The notes beneath the pieces are model-generated. The model was not told the DNA's origin. It made no database searches and saw only the letters and a program-made list of their open reading frames with translations. 43,703 nt of DNA. Origin: Treponema sp. Its GTDB lineage: Bacteria; Spirochaetota; Spirochaetia; Treponematales; Treponemataceae. A program made the translations under genes and the position numbers. Location of the stretch: positions 1-43,703 of the forward strand of contig JAKSTG010000025.1 in assembly GCA_024402695.1 (NCBI GenBank), read 5' to 3'. This document shows, piece after piece, positions 1 through 9,307 of the stretch (its first letter is position 1; each line of letters opens with the position of its first letter).

Positions 1-30
1 AAAGACATCCTCATTCAGAAGATGTCTTTT
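1..30 (-). terminator. Terminator after tRNA-Gly
   Basis: An inverted repeat AAAGACATC ... GATGTCTTT (9-bp arms, about 12-nt loop) lies directly downstream of the minus-strand tRNA-Gly gene. The T tract that should follow would lie beyond the left edge of the window, so only the hairpin is seen. Confidence 0.6.
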
Positions 31-35
31 AGAAG

Positions 36-108
36 AGCGGCAGAAGGGAGTCGAACCCTCGTCTCCAGCTTGGAAGGCTGGGATAATGAGCCGTTATATG
101 ACTGCCGC
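36..108 (-). tRNA. tRNA-Gly (anticodon UCC)
   Basis: Read on the minus strand this 73-nt sequence folds as a cloverleaf. It has a 7-bp acceptor stem GCGGCAG/CTGCCGC, anticodon stem CCAGC/GCTGG with loop CTTCCAA (anticodon TCC, reading GGA), and a T-loop TTCGACT. The discriminator base is T and no CCA is encoded, so the 3' end must be added by the tRNA nucleotidyltransferase encoded at 17124-18548. A strong promoter lies just upstream and a hairpin terminator just downstream, so it is probably a single-gene transcript. Confidence 0.95.
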
Positions 109-140
109 ATTTATCAGTTGCTTTCGCTCTTGATGTTTAT

Positions 141-169
141 AATATACATTTTTACGTATTTTTGGTCAA
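141..169 (-). promoter_or_regulatory. Promoter of tRNA-Gly
   Basis: On the minus strand TTGACC (169-164) and TATATT (146-141) are separated by exactly 17 nt, about 33 nt upstream of the mature tRNA 5' end. This is a good sigma70-type match. Confidence 0.75.
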
Positions 170-252
170 TAGGATATGAAAAAAAAGTGAAAAAAAAATT
201 AAAAAGATTTATAATAAGTAGCATATTTTCCAAAATAAAAGGAGATAAAAAA

Positions 253-1563
253 ATGGAAAAACTCTTCAAATTGGAAGAAAAGGGTACTACTGTAGGACGT
301 GAAATCGTTGCCGGTATTACTACTTTCCTTGCAATGGCCTACATTCTGGCAGTAAACCCTGGAATGCTGGGATCAATCGGAAACGGAATGACATTCGGTT
401 CTGTATTCACTGCAACAGCTATCGCTTCTGCAGTTGCTACTCTTGTAATGGCTTTCTGGGCAAATCTTCCTGTAGCTCTGGCTCCGGGAATGGGTCTTAA
501 CGCTTTCTTTACATACACAGTATGTTTTGGAATGGGTTGTTCATGGCAGCTGGCTCTTACTGCAGTTCTGATTGAAGGTCTTATCTTTATCCTTCTTTCA
601 GTATTCGGTATCCGTGAAAAAATCATCAATGCAATTCCTGCTGGAATGAAAAAAGCAGTAGCTGTTGGTATTGGTCTTTTCATCGCCCTTATTGGTCTTG
701 CAAACGCAGGAATTGTTTCTTCTGAAACAGGAACAATCATCGGATTCGTAAACTTCAACATGGCTGCAAAACCTGCAGTAGTTGCAATGATCGGTCTGAT
801 CATTACAGTTGTTCTTTACCTCCTGAACGTACCTGGAGCTATCCTCCTTGCTATTATTGCTACAACAATCATCGGAATTCCTTTCGGTGTTACAACTATT
901 CCAGAAGGATGGAAACCATTCAGCCTTCCAGAAGCACCACTTCTTTTCAAATTTGAATGGGCAGGAATTCTTTCAGTAAAATTCTTTGTAATCATGTTCA
1001 CATTCCTCTTCACAGACCTCTTTGATACTATTGGTACACTCATGGGTGTTACTCAGCAGGCTAATCTGGTTGATGAAGAAGGAAACATTCCAAACGCAAA
1101 AGCAGCTCTTATGTCTGACTCAATCGGTACAGTAGTAGGTGCATGTCTTGGTACATCAACAGTAACATCATTCGTTGAATCAAGCTCAGGTGTTGCAGCT
1201 GGTGGACGCACAGGTCTTACATCTGTAACAACAGGTGTTCTTTTCCTCCTGGCTCTTTTCATGACACCACTTTTTGCTCTGATTCCAAGTGCTGCTACAG
1301 CTCCAGCCCTTATCTTTGTTGGATTCCTTATGATGAAACAGGTTGCTGACATTGACTGGCAGGATCCTACAGAAGGTATTCCTGCATTCATCACAATTAT
1401 CGCAATGCCATTCGCTTACTCTATTTCTAAGGGTATCTGTCTTGGTATGATTGCTTACGTAATTGCAAAATGTGCAGGAAAGAAAATTAAAGATATTCCT
1501 GTTGCAACATGGGTACTTGCTGTAATCTTTATTGCAGACCTGATTTTCGAAGCAGTAAAATAA
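253..1563 (+). CDS. AzgA-type NCS2 purine permease (adenine/guanine/hypoxanthine family)
   Basis: This 436-residue polytopic inner-membrane protein is expected to import a purine base with H+ symport. Start chosen at the ATG at 253, preceded by GGAG at 241-244; the open frame extends further upstream but runs through the tRNA. The N-terminus (KLEEKGTTVGREIVAGITTFLAMAYI), the NPGMLG segment, the GMGLNAFFTYTV loop and the ESSSGVAAGGRTGLTSVTTG motif near residue 310 are hallmarks of the AzgA/PbuG/GhxP branch of nucleobase:cation symporters. Length and about a dozen hydrophobic segments are normal for the family. Substrate (guanine/hypoxanthine versus adenine) cannot be fixed from sequence. The 144-nt leader shows no purine-riboswitch core. 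It ends at a shared bidirectional terminator. Confidence 0.92.
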   Translation: MEKLFKLEEKGTTVGREIVAGITTFLAMAYILAVNPGMLGSIGNGMTFGSVFTATAIASAVATLVMAFWANLPVALAPGMGLNAFFTYTVCFGMGCSWQLALTAVLIEGLIFILLSVFGIREKIINAIPAGMKKAVAVGIGLFIALIGLANAGIVSSETGTIIGFVNFNMAAKPAVVAMIGLIITVVLYLLNVPGAILLAIIATTIIGIPFGVTTIPEGWKPFSLPEAPLLFKFEWAGILSVKFFVIMFTFLFTDLFDTIGTLMGVTQQANLVDEEGNIPNAKAALMSDSIGTVVGACLGTSTVTSFVESSSGVAAGGRTGLTSVTTGVLFLLALFMTPLFALIPSAATAPALIFVGFLMMKQVADIDWQDPTEGIPAFITIIAMPFAYSISKGICLGMIAYVIAKCAGKKIKDIPVATWVLAVIFIADLIFEAVK

Positions 1564-1590
1564 ATTACAAAAAAATAAGTAATTTATATA

Positions 1591-1629
1591 AAAAAGGATG
1601 TTTTCCAAATTCGAAAAACATCCTTTTTT
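1591..1629. terminator. Bidirectional terminator between permease and diguanylate cyclase
   Basis: AAAAAAGGATGTTTT and its near-perfect complement AAAAACATCCTTTTTT flank a 9-nt loop. A T tract follows on both strands, so it can end both the plus-strand permease transcript and the convergent minus-strand cyclase transcript. Confidence 0.85.
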
Positions 1630-1644
1630 GTTTAAGGCGAAATT

Positions 1645-3015
1645 TTACATAAGATAATTGTTTCTACCAGCTTCCTTTACTTTGTAAAGATTTCTGTCGG
1701 CAACCTTAACCATATTCTGATAAGACCTGTCTTCATTTTTTTCAGGAATTGAAACACCCATGCTGACAGTGAGCTTAAGGTCTGGGTAATCCTTAAAACT
1801 GATTTTTTCAATGCCAGAAAGAATTTCCTGGAATTTTATTCTTAAAGATTTTCTATCTACATTACTGAAAAGGATTATGAATTCATCTCCACCAAAACGG
1901 ATTACACGATCTTTTTCAGAATCAAAAAGACTCTTTTTTAATAATCCAGCAATGGCAATAAGAGCATTGTCACCTGTAATGTGTCCGTATTTGTCGTTTA
2001 TGTATTTGAAGTTATCAACATCAACAATGGCAATGGAATAATTGTTTCCAGGATTTTTCCAGTTACCTGTTTCCTGATCAATAAGTACAGAATTAAGATA
2101 ATAGCGAGAGTAACAGTTTGTAAGGTTATCCTGTTCGGCAAGAATCTTCATCTTGTTTCCATCTCGTCTGATTTTAAACATAAGAAGAGTAAAGGCAGCC
2201 ATAAATCCAGAGACAATGAAAATAATAAGATGTACAAGATTTTCGATATTTTCATTAAGCCAGCCTTTAGAAGGGCAGACATCAAGATACCAGGTCAGGT
2301 TATTAAGAGTTACTTTTTCAGTAATTGGCTCTTTAATTTTATCTGAGTTGGAACTGAGGATCACTTTTTCTCCGCCATCAGAATACCAGAGACAGTAATC
2401 AATCTGCATTTTAGAAAAGTTATCAAGATTTAGGGATTTCAAGATATCCTCAAAATCCATTGTTACGGAAACAAGGCCCCAATAATCGGTCTTTTCTGCA
2501 GTATTCATAAAAACTGGAGTTCTAGCTGCCATGCCGCTTCCTCCCTGAACAAGAGAAAAGGGGTTAGTGAGTATTGTTCGAGACCTTTCAAGAGCTTCTA
2601 CTGCCTCACTGTTACCAGCTTTGGAAACATCCGAATAATTGAACCCTAAAAGACTTTCATTTGATTTTAAGGGTTCGATTTTTGATACAATTCCACCAGG
2701 AGCCAAAACAATATTTCTTACAGTAACCCCAGAATCTTCTTTTATTGATTGAATAACAACAGGTGCAACTTTCTCAAAAAAATCAGTTTCCCCATCATTT
2801 TCATTAATCATTTCTCTTAAGGTATAGGTTCTGACAACAACCTTATCAATTACATTAGAAATGTAATTGGCTTCGTTTATGGCAGTATATTTATAACGAA
2901 TTTTTTCTTCGTTAACGGTAATATTCCGAATGTAGGAATAGCCAAGTGAAAGAACAGCAAGATGAGCCAGAAAAAAGATGAAGGCAAAAAAGTAATCTAA
3001 AATTTTTTTCGACAT
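1645..3015 (-). CDS. Membrane-bound diguanylate cyclase (sensor domain + GGDEF)
   Basis: This 456-residue protein would make cyclic di-GMP from two GTP. Start is the ATG at 3015, preceded by GGAGGG at 4-nt spacing; an ATG 21 nt upstream has no such site. One transmembrane helix (about residues 5-27) is followed by about 215 extracytoplasmic residues that look like a Cache-type sensory domain, then a second helix (about 265-287) and a C-terminal GGDEF domain. The active motif GGDEF is intact at 375-379 (FGGDEF). The inhibitory I-site is not: the expected RxxD reads SEKD, so classical product inhibition is doubtful. The ligand of the periplasmic domain is unknown. The gene is monocistronic with its own promoter and terminator. 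Confidence 0.93.
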   Translation of the reverse strand: MSKKILDYFFAFIFFLAHLAVLSLGYSYIRNITVNEEKIRYKYTAINEANYISNVIDKVVVRTYTLREMINENDGETDFFEKVAPVVIQSIKEDSGVTVRNIVLAPGGIVSKIEPLKSNESLLGFNYSDVSKAGNSEAVEALERSRTILTNPFSLVQGGSGMAARTPVFMNTAEKTDYWGLVSVTMDFEDILKSLNLDNFSKMQIDYCLWYSDGGEKVILSSNSDKIKEPITEKVTLNNLTWYLDVCPSKGWLNENIENLVHLIIFIVSGFMAAFTLLMFKIRRDGNKMKILAEQDNLTNCYSRYYLNSVLIDQETGNWKNPGNNYSIAIVDVDNFKYINDKYGHITGDNALIAIAGLLKKSLFDSEKDRVIRFGGDEFIILFSNVDRKSLRIKFQEILSGIEKISFKDYPDLKLTVSMGVSIPEKNEDRSYQNMVKVADRNLYKVKEAGRNNYLM

Positions 3016-3039
3016 AAAACCCTCCAAAATCTCCATTTT

Positions 3040-3068
3040 ATTATAATAACTTTTAATTAAAATCTCAA
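3040..3068 (-). promoter_or_regulatory. Promoter of the diguanylate cyclase gene
   Basis: Minus-strand TTGAGA (3068-3063), 17-nt spacer, TATAAT (3045-3040). The start codon is 25 nt downstream of the -10 box. Confidence 0.75.
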
Positions 3069-3084
3069 ACTTTTTAAAATAAAA

Positions 3085-3112
3085 AAAGGGATGCCGTATA
3101 AGACATCCCTTT
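3085..3112 (-). terminator. Terminator of thrC
   Basis: Minus-strand AAAGGGATG / CATCCCTTT forms a perfect 9-bp stem with a 10-nt loop, followed on the minus strand by a run of T. It lies 18 nt after the thrC stop codon. Confidence 0.85.
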
Positions 3113-3129
3113 ACAGAAATCAGTTCAGA

Positions 3130-4527
3130 CTAAAGGTTTGCAAGAAGCCATGCTTTGAACTGTTCGTAATCGTTGTCCATGGAAACTGCCTGATCAGGAA
3201 GATTCATGATGTCGATAAGGCGCTGTGGAACTGGTGGTTCACGACCGATTGCATCACAAACTACGTTTCCGAATTTTGCAGGGTTTGCAGTTTCAAGGAT
3301 AACACCAACGGCAGTTTTGTTTTCAACTGAAGAAGCCCATGCAGGTTTGTTTGCTGTAACACCTGGTTTTTCATAATCAGCTGAAGCAGGGAATCCTTCG
3401 TTCTTGATTGCTTCCCAAGCCTGGTATCCGATAGCTCCGTGAGGATCGATGATGTATCCTGTTTTTTCGTTACATTTCTTGATACCGTCTTTGATACCTT
3501 CGTTATCTGTCCAGTAAGAACCGAACATTTCACGAACCTGATCCAGAGTATACATAGCTTTGATACGTTCGTAGTTACTTGGAGCTCCTACGTCCATTGC
3601 GTTTGCGAATGTTTCTACAGAAGGGCGGGCATTGTAATCGCCTGTTGCGATCCAGTCTGGGATTGTACGGTTAGAGTTTGTTGCTGCAACAAAACCAGCG
3701 ATTGGAGCACCCATTTCTTTTGCGATAAGGCCTGAAGTAAGGTTTCCGAAGTTTCCAGAAGGAACAACCATTACAACATCAGGATTTTCGATTTTTGTGT
3801 CCAGTGCTGAGCGGTTCTTTACTACAAGTGACGAATACATGTAGTAGAAAGCCTGTGGCAGAAGACGTGAAATATTGATTGAGTTTGCTGATGAAAGACG
3901 GAGTTTTGCACGAAGTTCTTCATCTGTAAATGCTGTTTTTACAAGTTTCTGACAATCATCGAATGTACCTTTTACTTTAAGGGCACGAACGTTCCCTGTG
4001 AATGTAGAAAGCTGTTTTTCCTGAATGTGGCTGATTTTTCCCTCTGGGTAGAGGATAGTAACATCAATGCCAGGAACATTGTGAAATGCAGAACCAACAG
4101 CTGAACCTGTGTCACCTGAAGTTGCAACCAAAATGTGAAGGTTTGATCCTTCATCTTTATTGAAATATGACATTACACGTGCCATGAAACGTGCACCAAA
4201 GTCTTTGAATGCACATGTTGGTCCGTGGAAAAGTTCAAGAACGTAAGAGTTTTTATCCAGTGGAACAACTTTTGGGTTGAAGTTGTAAGCATCCTGAATG
4301 ATAGCCATAAGATCTTCGTCTGGGATTTCGCCATCAACATAAGGCTTTGCCATCTGGAAAGCAACTTCGCGGAAAGAAGGTTCAGGATTTTTGTTAATGA
4401 AAGATTCATCAAGCTTTGGGAAAGAAACAGGAATATAAAGACCGCCTGTTTCTTTGTTCATACCGCTTAAAACAGCATTTTTGAAAGTTGTCTGTACCGA
4501 TGAATCACGTGTATCTGTATAAATCAT
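3130..4527 (-). CDS. thrC: Threonine synthase
   Basis: A cytoplasmic PLP enzyme converting O-phospho-L-homoserine to L-threonine, the last step of threonine synthesis. The 465-residue length fits the longer bacterial/yeast-type branch. N-terminal MIYTDTRDSSVQTTFKNAVL matches that branch. The FKDFGARF segment holds the PLP lysine (K108), and SGDTGSA and PSGNFGNL form the phosphate-binding loops. The ATG at 4527 is chosen because GGAG lies 8 nt upstream; the frame also opens at a GTG ten codons earlier without a good site. It has its own promoter and terminator, and no other threonine-pathway gene is adjacent. Confidence 0.96.
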   Translation of the reverse strand: MIYTDTRDSSVQTTFKNAVLSGMNKETGGLYIPVSFPKLDESFINKNPEPSFREVAFQMAKPYVDGEIPDEDLMAIIQDAYNFNPKVVPLDKNSYVLELFHGPTCAFKDFGARFMARVMSYFNKDEGSNLHILVATSGDTGSAVGSAFHNVPGIDVTILYPEGKISHIQEKQLSTFTGNVRALKVKGTFDDCQKLVKTAFTDEELRAKLRLSSANSINISRLLPQAFYYMYSSLVVKNRSALDTKIENPDVVMVVPSGNFGNLTSGLIAKEMGAPIAGFVAATNSNRTIPDWIATGDYNARPSVETFANAMDVGAPSNYERIKAMYTLDQVREMFGSYWTDNEGIKDGIKKCNEKTGYIIDPHGAIGYQAWEAIKNEGFPASADYEKPGVTANKPAWASSVENKTAVGVILETANPAKFGNVVCDAIGREPPVPQRLIDIMNLPDQAVSMDNDYEQFKAWLLANL

Positions 4528-4573
4528 TTTTTTTCTCCATAAAGCCCCAATGGGCACATTTAAAGGATATTTA

Positions 4574-4602
4574 ATTATATTGAAAAAAACGGGGATTTAC
4601 AA
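4574..4602 (-). promoter_or_regulatory. Promoter of thrC
   Basis: Minus-strand TTGTAA (4602-4597), 17-nt spacer, TATAAT (4579-4574), giving a leader of about 40 nt. No T-box or leader-peptide attenuator was recognised. Confidence 0.75.
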
Positions 4603-4628
4603 TGTATATACAAAAGTTTAATTAGGGT

Positions 4629-4657
4629 AAAGAAAGCCCCGCCTTGATGGGCGGGGC
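4629..4657 (-). terminator. Terminator of the envelope operon
   Basis: Minus-strand GCCCCGCC / GGCGGGGC perfect 8-bp GC stem with a 6-nt loop, followed by TTTCTTT. It sits 12 nt after the stop of the large lipoprotein gene. Confidence 0.88.
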
Positions 4658-4668
4658 GGGGTGGAATT

Positions 4669-7600
4669 TTAGTAAATTATAAAATCGTCAATGTAAACAC
4701 AGTCATCTCCCTTAGATTGGCTTCCATCCTTGTGATATTTAAATTCCAAAATATGATTGCCACTTTTTTCATAGTATTTCTTAAACTCAACAAATTCAGT
4801 CATATCACTGCCTGAAACATTTCCAATAATTGGTTCTCCATCTAAGAAACAAACAAAGTAATCATAATTTTTTTCTGATGAAACTTTATACTTAAATTTA
4901 AAACCATTACAATTATTCAATGTTATGGTTTCAATTGTTTCTTCAGAATCTCCTATCGTTGGACTTCTTAAAACTCCATTATCTACGAACCAGTTTCCTT
5001 CAAACTCTGGTCTACTTTCAGAGTCAGTAAAAGAATAAGTTTTTTTTGAAGGGATTGTCGTACAGACAATCCAAGTTACAGGTTTATTACCGTTATTACG
5101 TTTGCTTTCATTTCCTAAATTGTCATATAAAAATAAATTATACCTTCGTGTATCATTAACTCCAAATCCATGTAGGTTTACAGTACTTTTTAAGCTTGTA
5201 TCTGGAAGATTAAGGGTCGAATATTTGGTTTCTTTATTAACCGTTGTAACAGATTGAAGTTCAAAATAATCTAATACACCACTTCCATCCGCATCTGCAT
5301 TAAGACCAATAGCGTGCCTATCTATTGCATCAACAACAAACTCCATATCTTTTTGCCAGTCAAAGTTTCTAATTTCGTAATGATATTCATCAGATGTTTG
5401 TGTAACAAGTATATAATCTTTTTGTGAAGTTATTACAGGTTTTGGTGGATATGCATCAATAGGAGAATCAAGGACTGAATAAAAATAATCACCATAACGA
5501 TTTTTAATTCGTAAGACAATGGCATTATTTATATGACTGATTTCTTGAGTAACCGGAAAATACTGATCGTTTAATGTAGTTGTTTTTTCATCAACCTCAA
5601 CATTATTTACTGTTTGTGTCACAATTCCACTTTGATTAGCAGAATAGTAATATAAAATATCAATTCCGTTCTCGGCTAAACCACTACCATTTTCAGAACA
5701 ATTAATATTATAGTATATTCTTCCTAGCGAACATGGAATCATTTCATTCACTCCAAACTTCTTAAGCTTACTAGCTAGTTTTCCTTCAGCATCTATGTAC
5801 TTTACAGATGCAAGAACACCTGTTATTTCACATTTAAAATCTTCCGCACTTTCAGAAATAACTTTTACAGTTTTTTCTGACACAAGATTAGCTCGGTCAA
5901 CAGCCTTTAATTTGTAGGTAATCCCTTCTTTTGAACCGGTAAGATAAAATTCAGGTGAAGTTTTATAATCGATATTATCTCCATTGGTTACAAAACAGTG
6001 GTCAACAAAGTCATTGTCTGAAACAACAACTTTAACTCCATCAAATCTTTCTGAATAGTAATACAAGACATCATCATCAACTATACAATTTTCAAAATTA
6101 AATGTAGGAGCTGAGTTGTCTCTTATTTTATGAAGAATAAAATTACTTTCATTCCCAGCAGCATCTGACAAATAAATTTCATAATCTACATCATAAAAGA
6201 AATCAGAATATTGTGTCTGGCTATTATATGTGTACACACTAGATTTTACCCCATCTGGAAGTTTCTTATAAGAAAACTTCCATGTAGAATTGTCTTCAAT
6301 ATAAATAAATGGAGAACCTGATGAAGTATTATAAAAATACATTTCATAATTTCCATCTGTTTCGACAAGAACAGGAGCTACTGAAAAATTTCTGGAATTG
6401 GAAATTTTAAAAACGGGAGGTGTAACATCTAAATAAAAAGGAATATTATTTTCTTTTCTTGAATAACCATTATCTACAAAATAAGAAAGTATATTTGGTT
6501 CATCGTCGAAAAATCTTTCTGGATATTTGGTAACATCAATTTTTCCACTTACATCAATAAATATATCGCCTCTGGTATTGATTCGTTTTACAGGAATAAA
6601 TGCGGTGTTTTGTGAATCTCCTTTTTGAATCACTTCATCCATTGAATTTCTAATCTCATATTTTTCAACTATGAAATTGGTAAACTCTATACCATTATCT
6701 TGAAGACCAATTGAATTATCTGAAATTTCCAAAGTAAATTCAAAATTTCCATCGGTAAGTTCTTTATTTACTACATGAGATGCATTGAACTCTGGAATAC
6801 TAGATTCGTCAATAATAGAAACATCAACTAACAATGAAGATTTATTGCCGGCATAATCGTATGCTTCAACATTATAAACTCCATTTGAAGTAAAGTTATA
6901 TTTATTATTTTCAACTAAATCTTTAGTTTCCGAATTTTCTAACCCTATATAAACAGTTTTTAAACCTGAAGAAATACCAGAATGAATTTGATCATAGATT
7001 TCAAAGTTGACATATGAATTATAATTTTTTAAATAAATTGAATTCTCATTTTCAACAGTTTTAAAGTAAAAATAATCATCATCATTGCTAAGAATAGAAA
7101 TAGTCGGCTCAGTAATATCAATATAAAGAGGAATATCAGAAACACAAATTTCTTTTGAAAGAAAACCATTTCCATCTTTGAACTTGGTCCATACATAAAT
7201 TTCTTTATCAGAATCAAAGACTTCAGTTGGAATTTCAAGGGATATAATTTCTTCTGCCTTCTTGAAAGCAGACCATGTACCAATAATTGTTGTTTCATCA
7301 AGGATTTCATTTGAATAAGAAAAAGCAATTTGCCAGTAATTGTCTGTTTTATTACAAGCTAATTTTGGCTGACCTTGAGTTCCTGAATCTTCAATAGATC
7401 CGGCAAAGTCAAAACTCACTGATTTGCTATTTTGACTAAAATATACTTTACCATTATTAATTGTTCCAGAATCTTTTTTAGTCGAAAGAATAATATTCTG
7501 TACATTTTTTTCAGGATCAGGAGGAGTAGTGTCCCTTACCACATAATAAACATTAGAATTGCTTGCGTAATTCTCCAGCATATCTCTTGCTGTAAGTTCA

Positions 7601-9282
7601 ATCCTATAAATACCATCTACAGAAAGAGAATCCTCTGTCTTGAAATCTTCAAAATCAATCAGGAAATTAGAATCAGTTTCTGCCATTTTGTTTGTTCCTG
7701 TATATGGAACTGTATATTCTTTATTGAAATCCTGTTTGAGACATCCTGCTTCATAAAGCCAGTTTCCGTCTTTATCAAAAAGAATAAGATTCTTCGAAGC
7801 TTTTTCAGAAGAATTAGGAAGTCTTCCACCTTCATAAACATACATAAGGCGGATATCGGCAACGAAATCTTTAATTCCGGTATCACCGGTATTAACATCA
7901 GTTGCCTGAATATTAACTTTAAATTTTTCCCTTGGACCAACATGAATTGAATCAGCATAAGTGTGGCCCATAACAGGATTTTTAGCAGGTTCGAAATCTC
8001 CCCATTCTGACTGATCAATATTTTTCCTTGAAGAATAAATTGAAAGTTTTGTCTTGTCTTTTGTAATAATCGGACCTTCAGCATCACCTTTTGTTCCAAG
8101 ACTAAAGCTGAAAGTATGATCTTGCAGCAGAGGAATTCCTTCCTGATTTCTAAGATTATCTTTTACTGTTACACGAATTGTAGAACCAGAAGGAAGCCAT
8201 TCAGATTCCTTTGTTTTATTCTGAGGTGTAATTAAAAGAGTTTTCTTATCAGATGCAAATTCAGGAATATTGAAATAACATCTGGTTCTATTTTCGTCCA
8301 GTTTATTTCCTTCATCTGCAAAACAGTCATAAAGAGTTTCTTCACTTGTTGTCTCGTCAATAACTACACGTTCAACAGTTACGTAATCCCGGAAGTTTTC
8401 TTCTGTAATCTGACTGCAGTCCATATCTGATGAGAAACGAATCTTGATTGGAGTTGTTCGCATCAAACCTTCTTTTCCGTTAATTGGATCTGTTTCTCTG
8501 ATTTCCGAACGTTTTTCTGTATCTACAGAAAGAGAATAAATATCATCAAGAGTATCAGCAGGTTCAATTACGAAAGAAAGATTAGAAAGTGATTTATTTA
8601 TTCTGAAGTTATGAAGAGTATAGAGAAGTGTACCGTCTTCTTTTTTCAGTTCAAGTTTTTCTGTATATTCAGGCATCTCCTTAAGGTCAAATGACTGAAT
8701 TGCGGAGTTTGCCATATCCCTGTAGGAAATTTTGAAAACAGAAAGTCCGTACTGTTCAGAATTAAACACAACAGGGAGAGTTTCACCGTCCAGCATTTTT
8801 GCAACTCCTGATATTGATGAAGTACCGTAGTCAGGAGAAGCAATGCTTACAGATGGTGTATAGTTGATTTTTGCACCGATAACAAGATTGTCCACCTGCT
8901 TCTTGATGACAACATCAGCAGGGTTTGTATTTATCTGTGTGAATTCAATAAGGTCTGTACCTTCCACAGGCTTAAGACCATCTTTATCTCTTAAAAAAGC
9001 CTGCCATTCATTGAAGTAACCGTCTTTAGGATTTATTTCAAGTTCAATACGGAACTTTACGTCTACAAGAACCGAAGCATTTCCTACCAGGGAAATAGTT
9101 CCGATCTGACTTGATCCATCAATAGATTTAGGCTGTGAAAATGTAACACCAGCAATTTCCGGAGCAGTATTTACCTTTACTTCTTCACGGAGCTTATCGA
9201 GAATTGACTGGTTATCTGAAAGAAAGTTTTTGCATGAAGCAAACACCAAACATGTAAATAAAATTCCAAAGAACTTTTTCAT
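4669..9282 (-). CDS. Giant Ig-repeat surface lipoprotein
   Basis: A 1537-residue protein of unknown function. It begins with a short lipoprotein signal peptide and lipobox (FASC, C17), so it is probably anchored in the inner or outer membrane. Around residues 270-400 there is a bacterial Ig-like domain of the SbsA/Big type (PIKIRFSSDM ... TVKDNLRN). After it, linkers of the form DTTPP, DITEPT, DVTPP, DNSAPT and DAYPP recur at intervals of about 105-140 residues, or twice that, suggesting a string of beta-sandwich repeats. The last ~90 residues look like a jelly-roll domain. GGAG lies 7 nt before the ATG. It is the last gene of an operon, 25 nt after the transglutaminase-like gene. Base composition changes inside the gene: about 37-40% GC at the 5' end, about 22-25% around 6300-6960. 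Confidence 0.85.
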   Translation of the reverse strand: MKKFFGILFTCLVFASCKNFLSDNQSILDKLREEVKVNTAPEIAGVTFSQPKSIDGSSQIGTISLVGNASVLVDVKFRIELEINPKDGYFNEWQAFLRDKDGLKPVEGTDLIEFTQINTNPADVVIKKQVDNLVIGAKINYTPSVSIASPDYGTSSISGVAKMLDGETLPVVFNSEQYGLSVFKISYRDMANSAIQSFDLKEMPEYTEKLELKKEDGTLLYTLHNFRINKSLSNLSFVIEPADTLDDIYSLSVDTEKRSEIRETDPINGKEGLMRTTPIKIRFSSDMDCSQITEENFRDYVTVERVVIDETTSEETLYDCFADEGNKLDENRTRCYFNIPEFASDKKTLLITPQNKTKESEWLPSGSTIRVTVKDNLRNQEGIPLLQDHTFSFSLGTKGDAEGPIITKDKTKLSIYSSRKNIDQSEWGDFEPAKNPVMGHTYADSIHVGPREKFKVNIQATDVNTGDTGIKDFVADIRLMYVYEGGRLPNSSEKASKNLILFDKDGNWLYEAGCLKQDFNKEYTVPYTGTNKMAETDSNFLIDFEDFKTEDSLSVDGIYRIELTARDMLENYASNSNVYYVVRDTTPPDPEKNVQNIILSTKKDSGTINNGKVYFSQNSKSVSFDFAGSIEDSGTQGQPKLACNKTDNYWQIAFSYSNEILDETTIIGTWSAFKKAEEIISLEIPTEVFDSDKEIYVWTKFKDGNGFLSKEICVSDIPLYIDITEPTISILSNDDDYFYFKTVENENSIYLKNYNSYVNFEIYDQIHSGISSGLKTVYIGLENSETKDLVENNKYNFTSNGVYNVEAYDYAGNKSSLLVDVSIIDESSIPEFNASHVVNKELTDGNFEFTLEISDNSIGLQDNGIEFTNFIVEKYEIRNSMDEVIQKGDSQNTAFIPVKRINTRGDIFIDVSGKIDVTKYPERFFDDEPNILSYFVDNGYSRKENNIPFYLDVTPPVFKISNSRNFSVAPVLVETDGNYEMYFYNTSSGSPFIYIEDNSTWKFSYKKLPDGVKSSVYTYNSQTQYSDFFYDVDYEIYLSDAAGNESNFILHKIRDNSAPTFNFENCIVDDDVLYYYSERFDGVKVVVSDNDFVDHCFVTNGDNIDYKTSPEFYLTGSKEGITYKLKAVDRANLVSEKTVKVISESAEDFKCEITGVLASVKYIDAEGKLASKLKKFGVNEMIPCSLGRIYYNINCSENGSGLAENGIDILYYYSANQSGIVTQTVNNVEVDEKTTTLNDQYFPVTQEISHINNAIVLRIKNRYGDYFYSVLDSPIDAYPPKPVITSQKDYILVTQTSDEYHYEIRNFDWQKDMEFVVDAIDRHAIGLNADADGSGVLDYFELQSVTTVNKETKYSTLNLPDTSLKSTVNLHGFGVNDTRRYNLFLYDNLGNESKRNNGNKPVTWIVCTTIPSKKTYSFTDSESRPEFEGNWFVDNGVLRSPTIGDSEETIETITLNNCNGFKFKYKVSSEKNYDYFVCFLDGEPIIGNVSGSDMTEFVEFKKYYEKSGNHILEFKYHKDGSQSKGDDCVYIDDFIIY

Positions 9283-9307
9283 TTATATCTCCTTTATTGG
9301 ATTCTTT

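Noticed and set aside
109..252. Purine riboswitch upstream of the permease
   Set aside because: The leader lacks the conserved purine-aptamer core and its paired P1 stem; it is simple AT-rich sequence.
339..803. 154-residue open frame antisense to the purine permease
   Set aside because: It is a shadow frame of a strongly conserved gene, has no ribosome site and encodes low-complexity Ala/Ile/Pro sequence.
1186..1608. 140-residue minus-strand frame at the end of the permease gene
   Set aside because: Cys/Asn-rich shadow translation that runs across the shared terminator.
4528..4668. T-box or leader-peptide attenuator before thrC
   Set aside because: Only a plain promoter and short leader are seen; no specifier-loop/T-box sequence or Thr/Ile-rich leader frame.
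7432..7950. 172-residue plus-strand frame inside the giant lipoprotein gene
   Set aside because: Antisense to the AT-rich repeat region, with Ile/Phe/Cys-rich low-complexity translation and no start signal.
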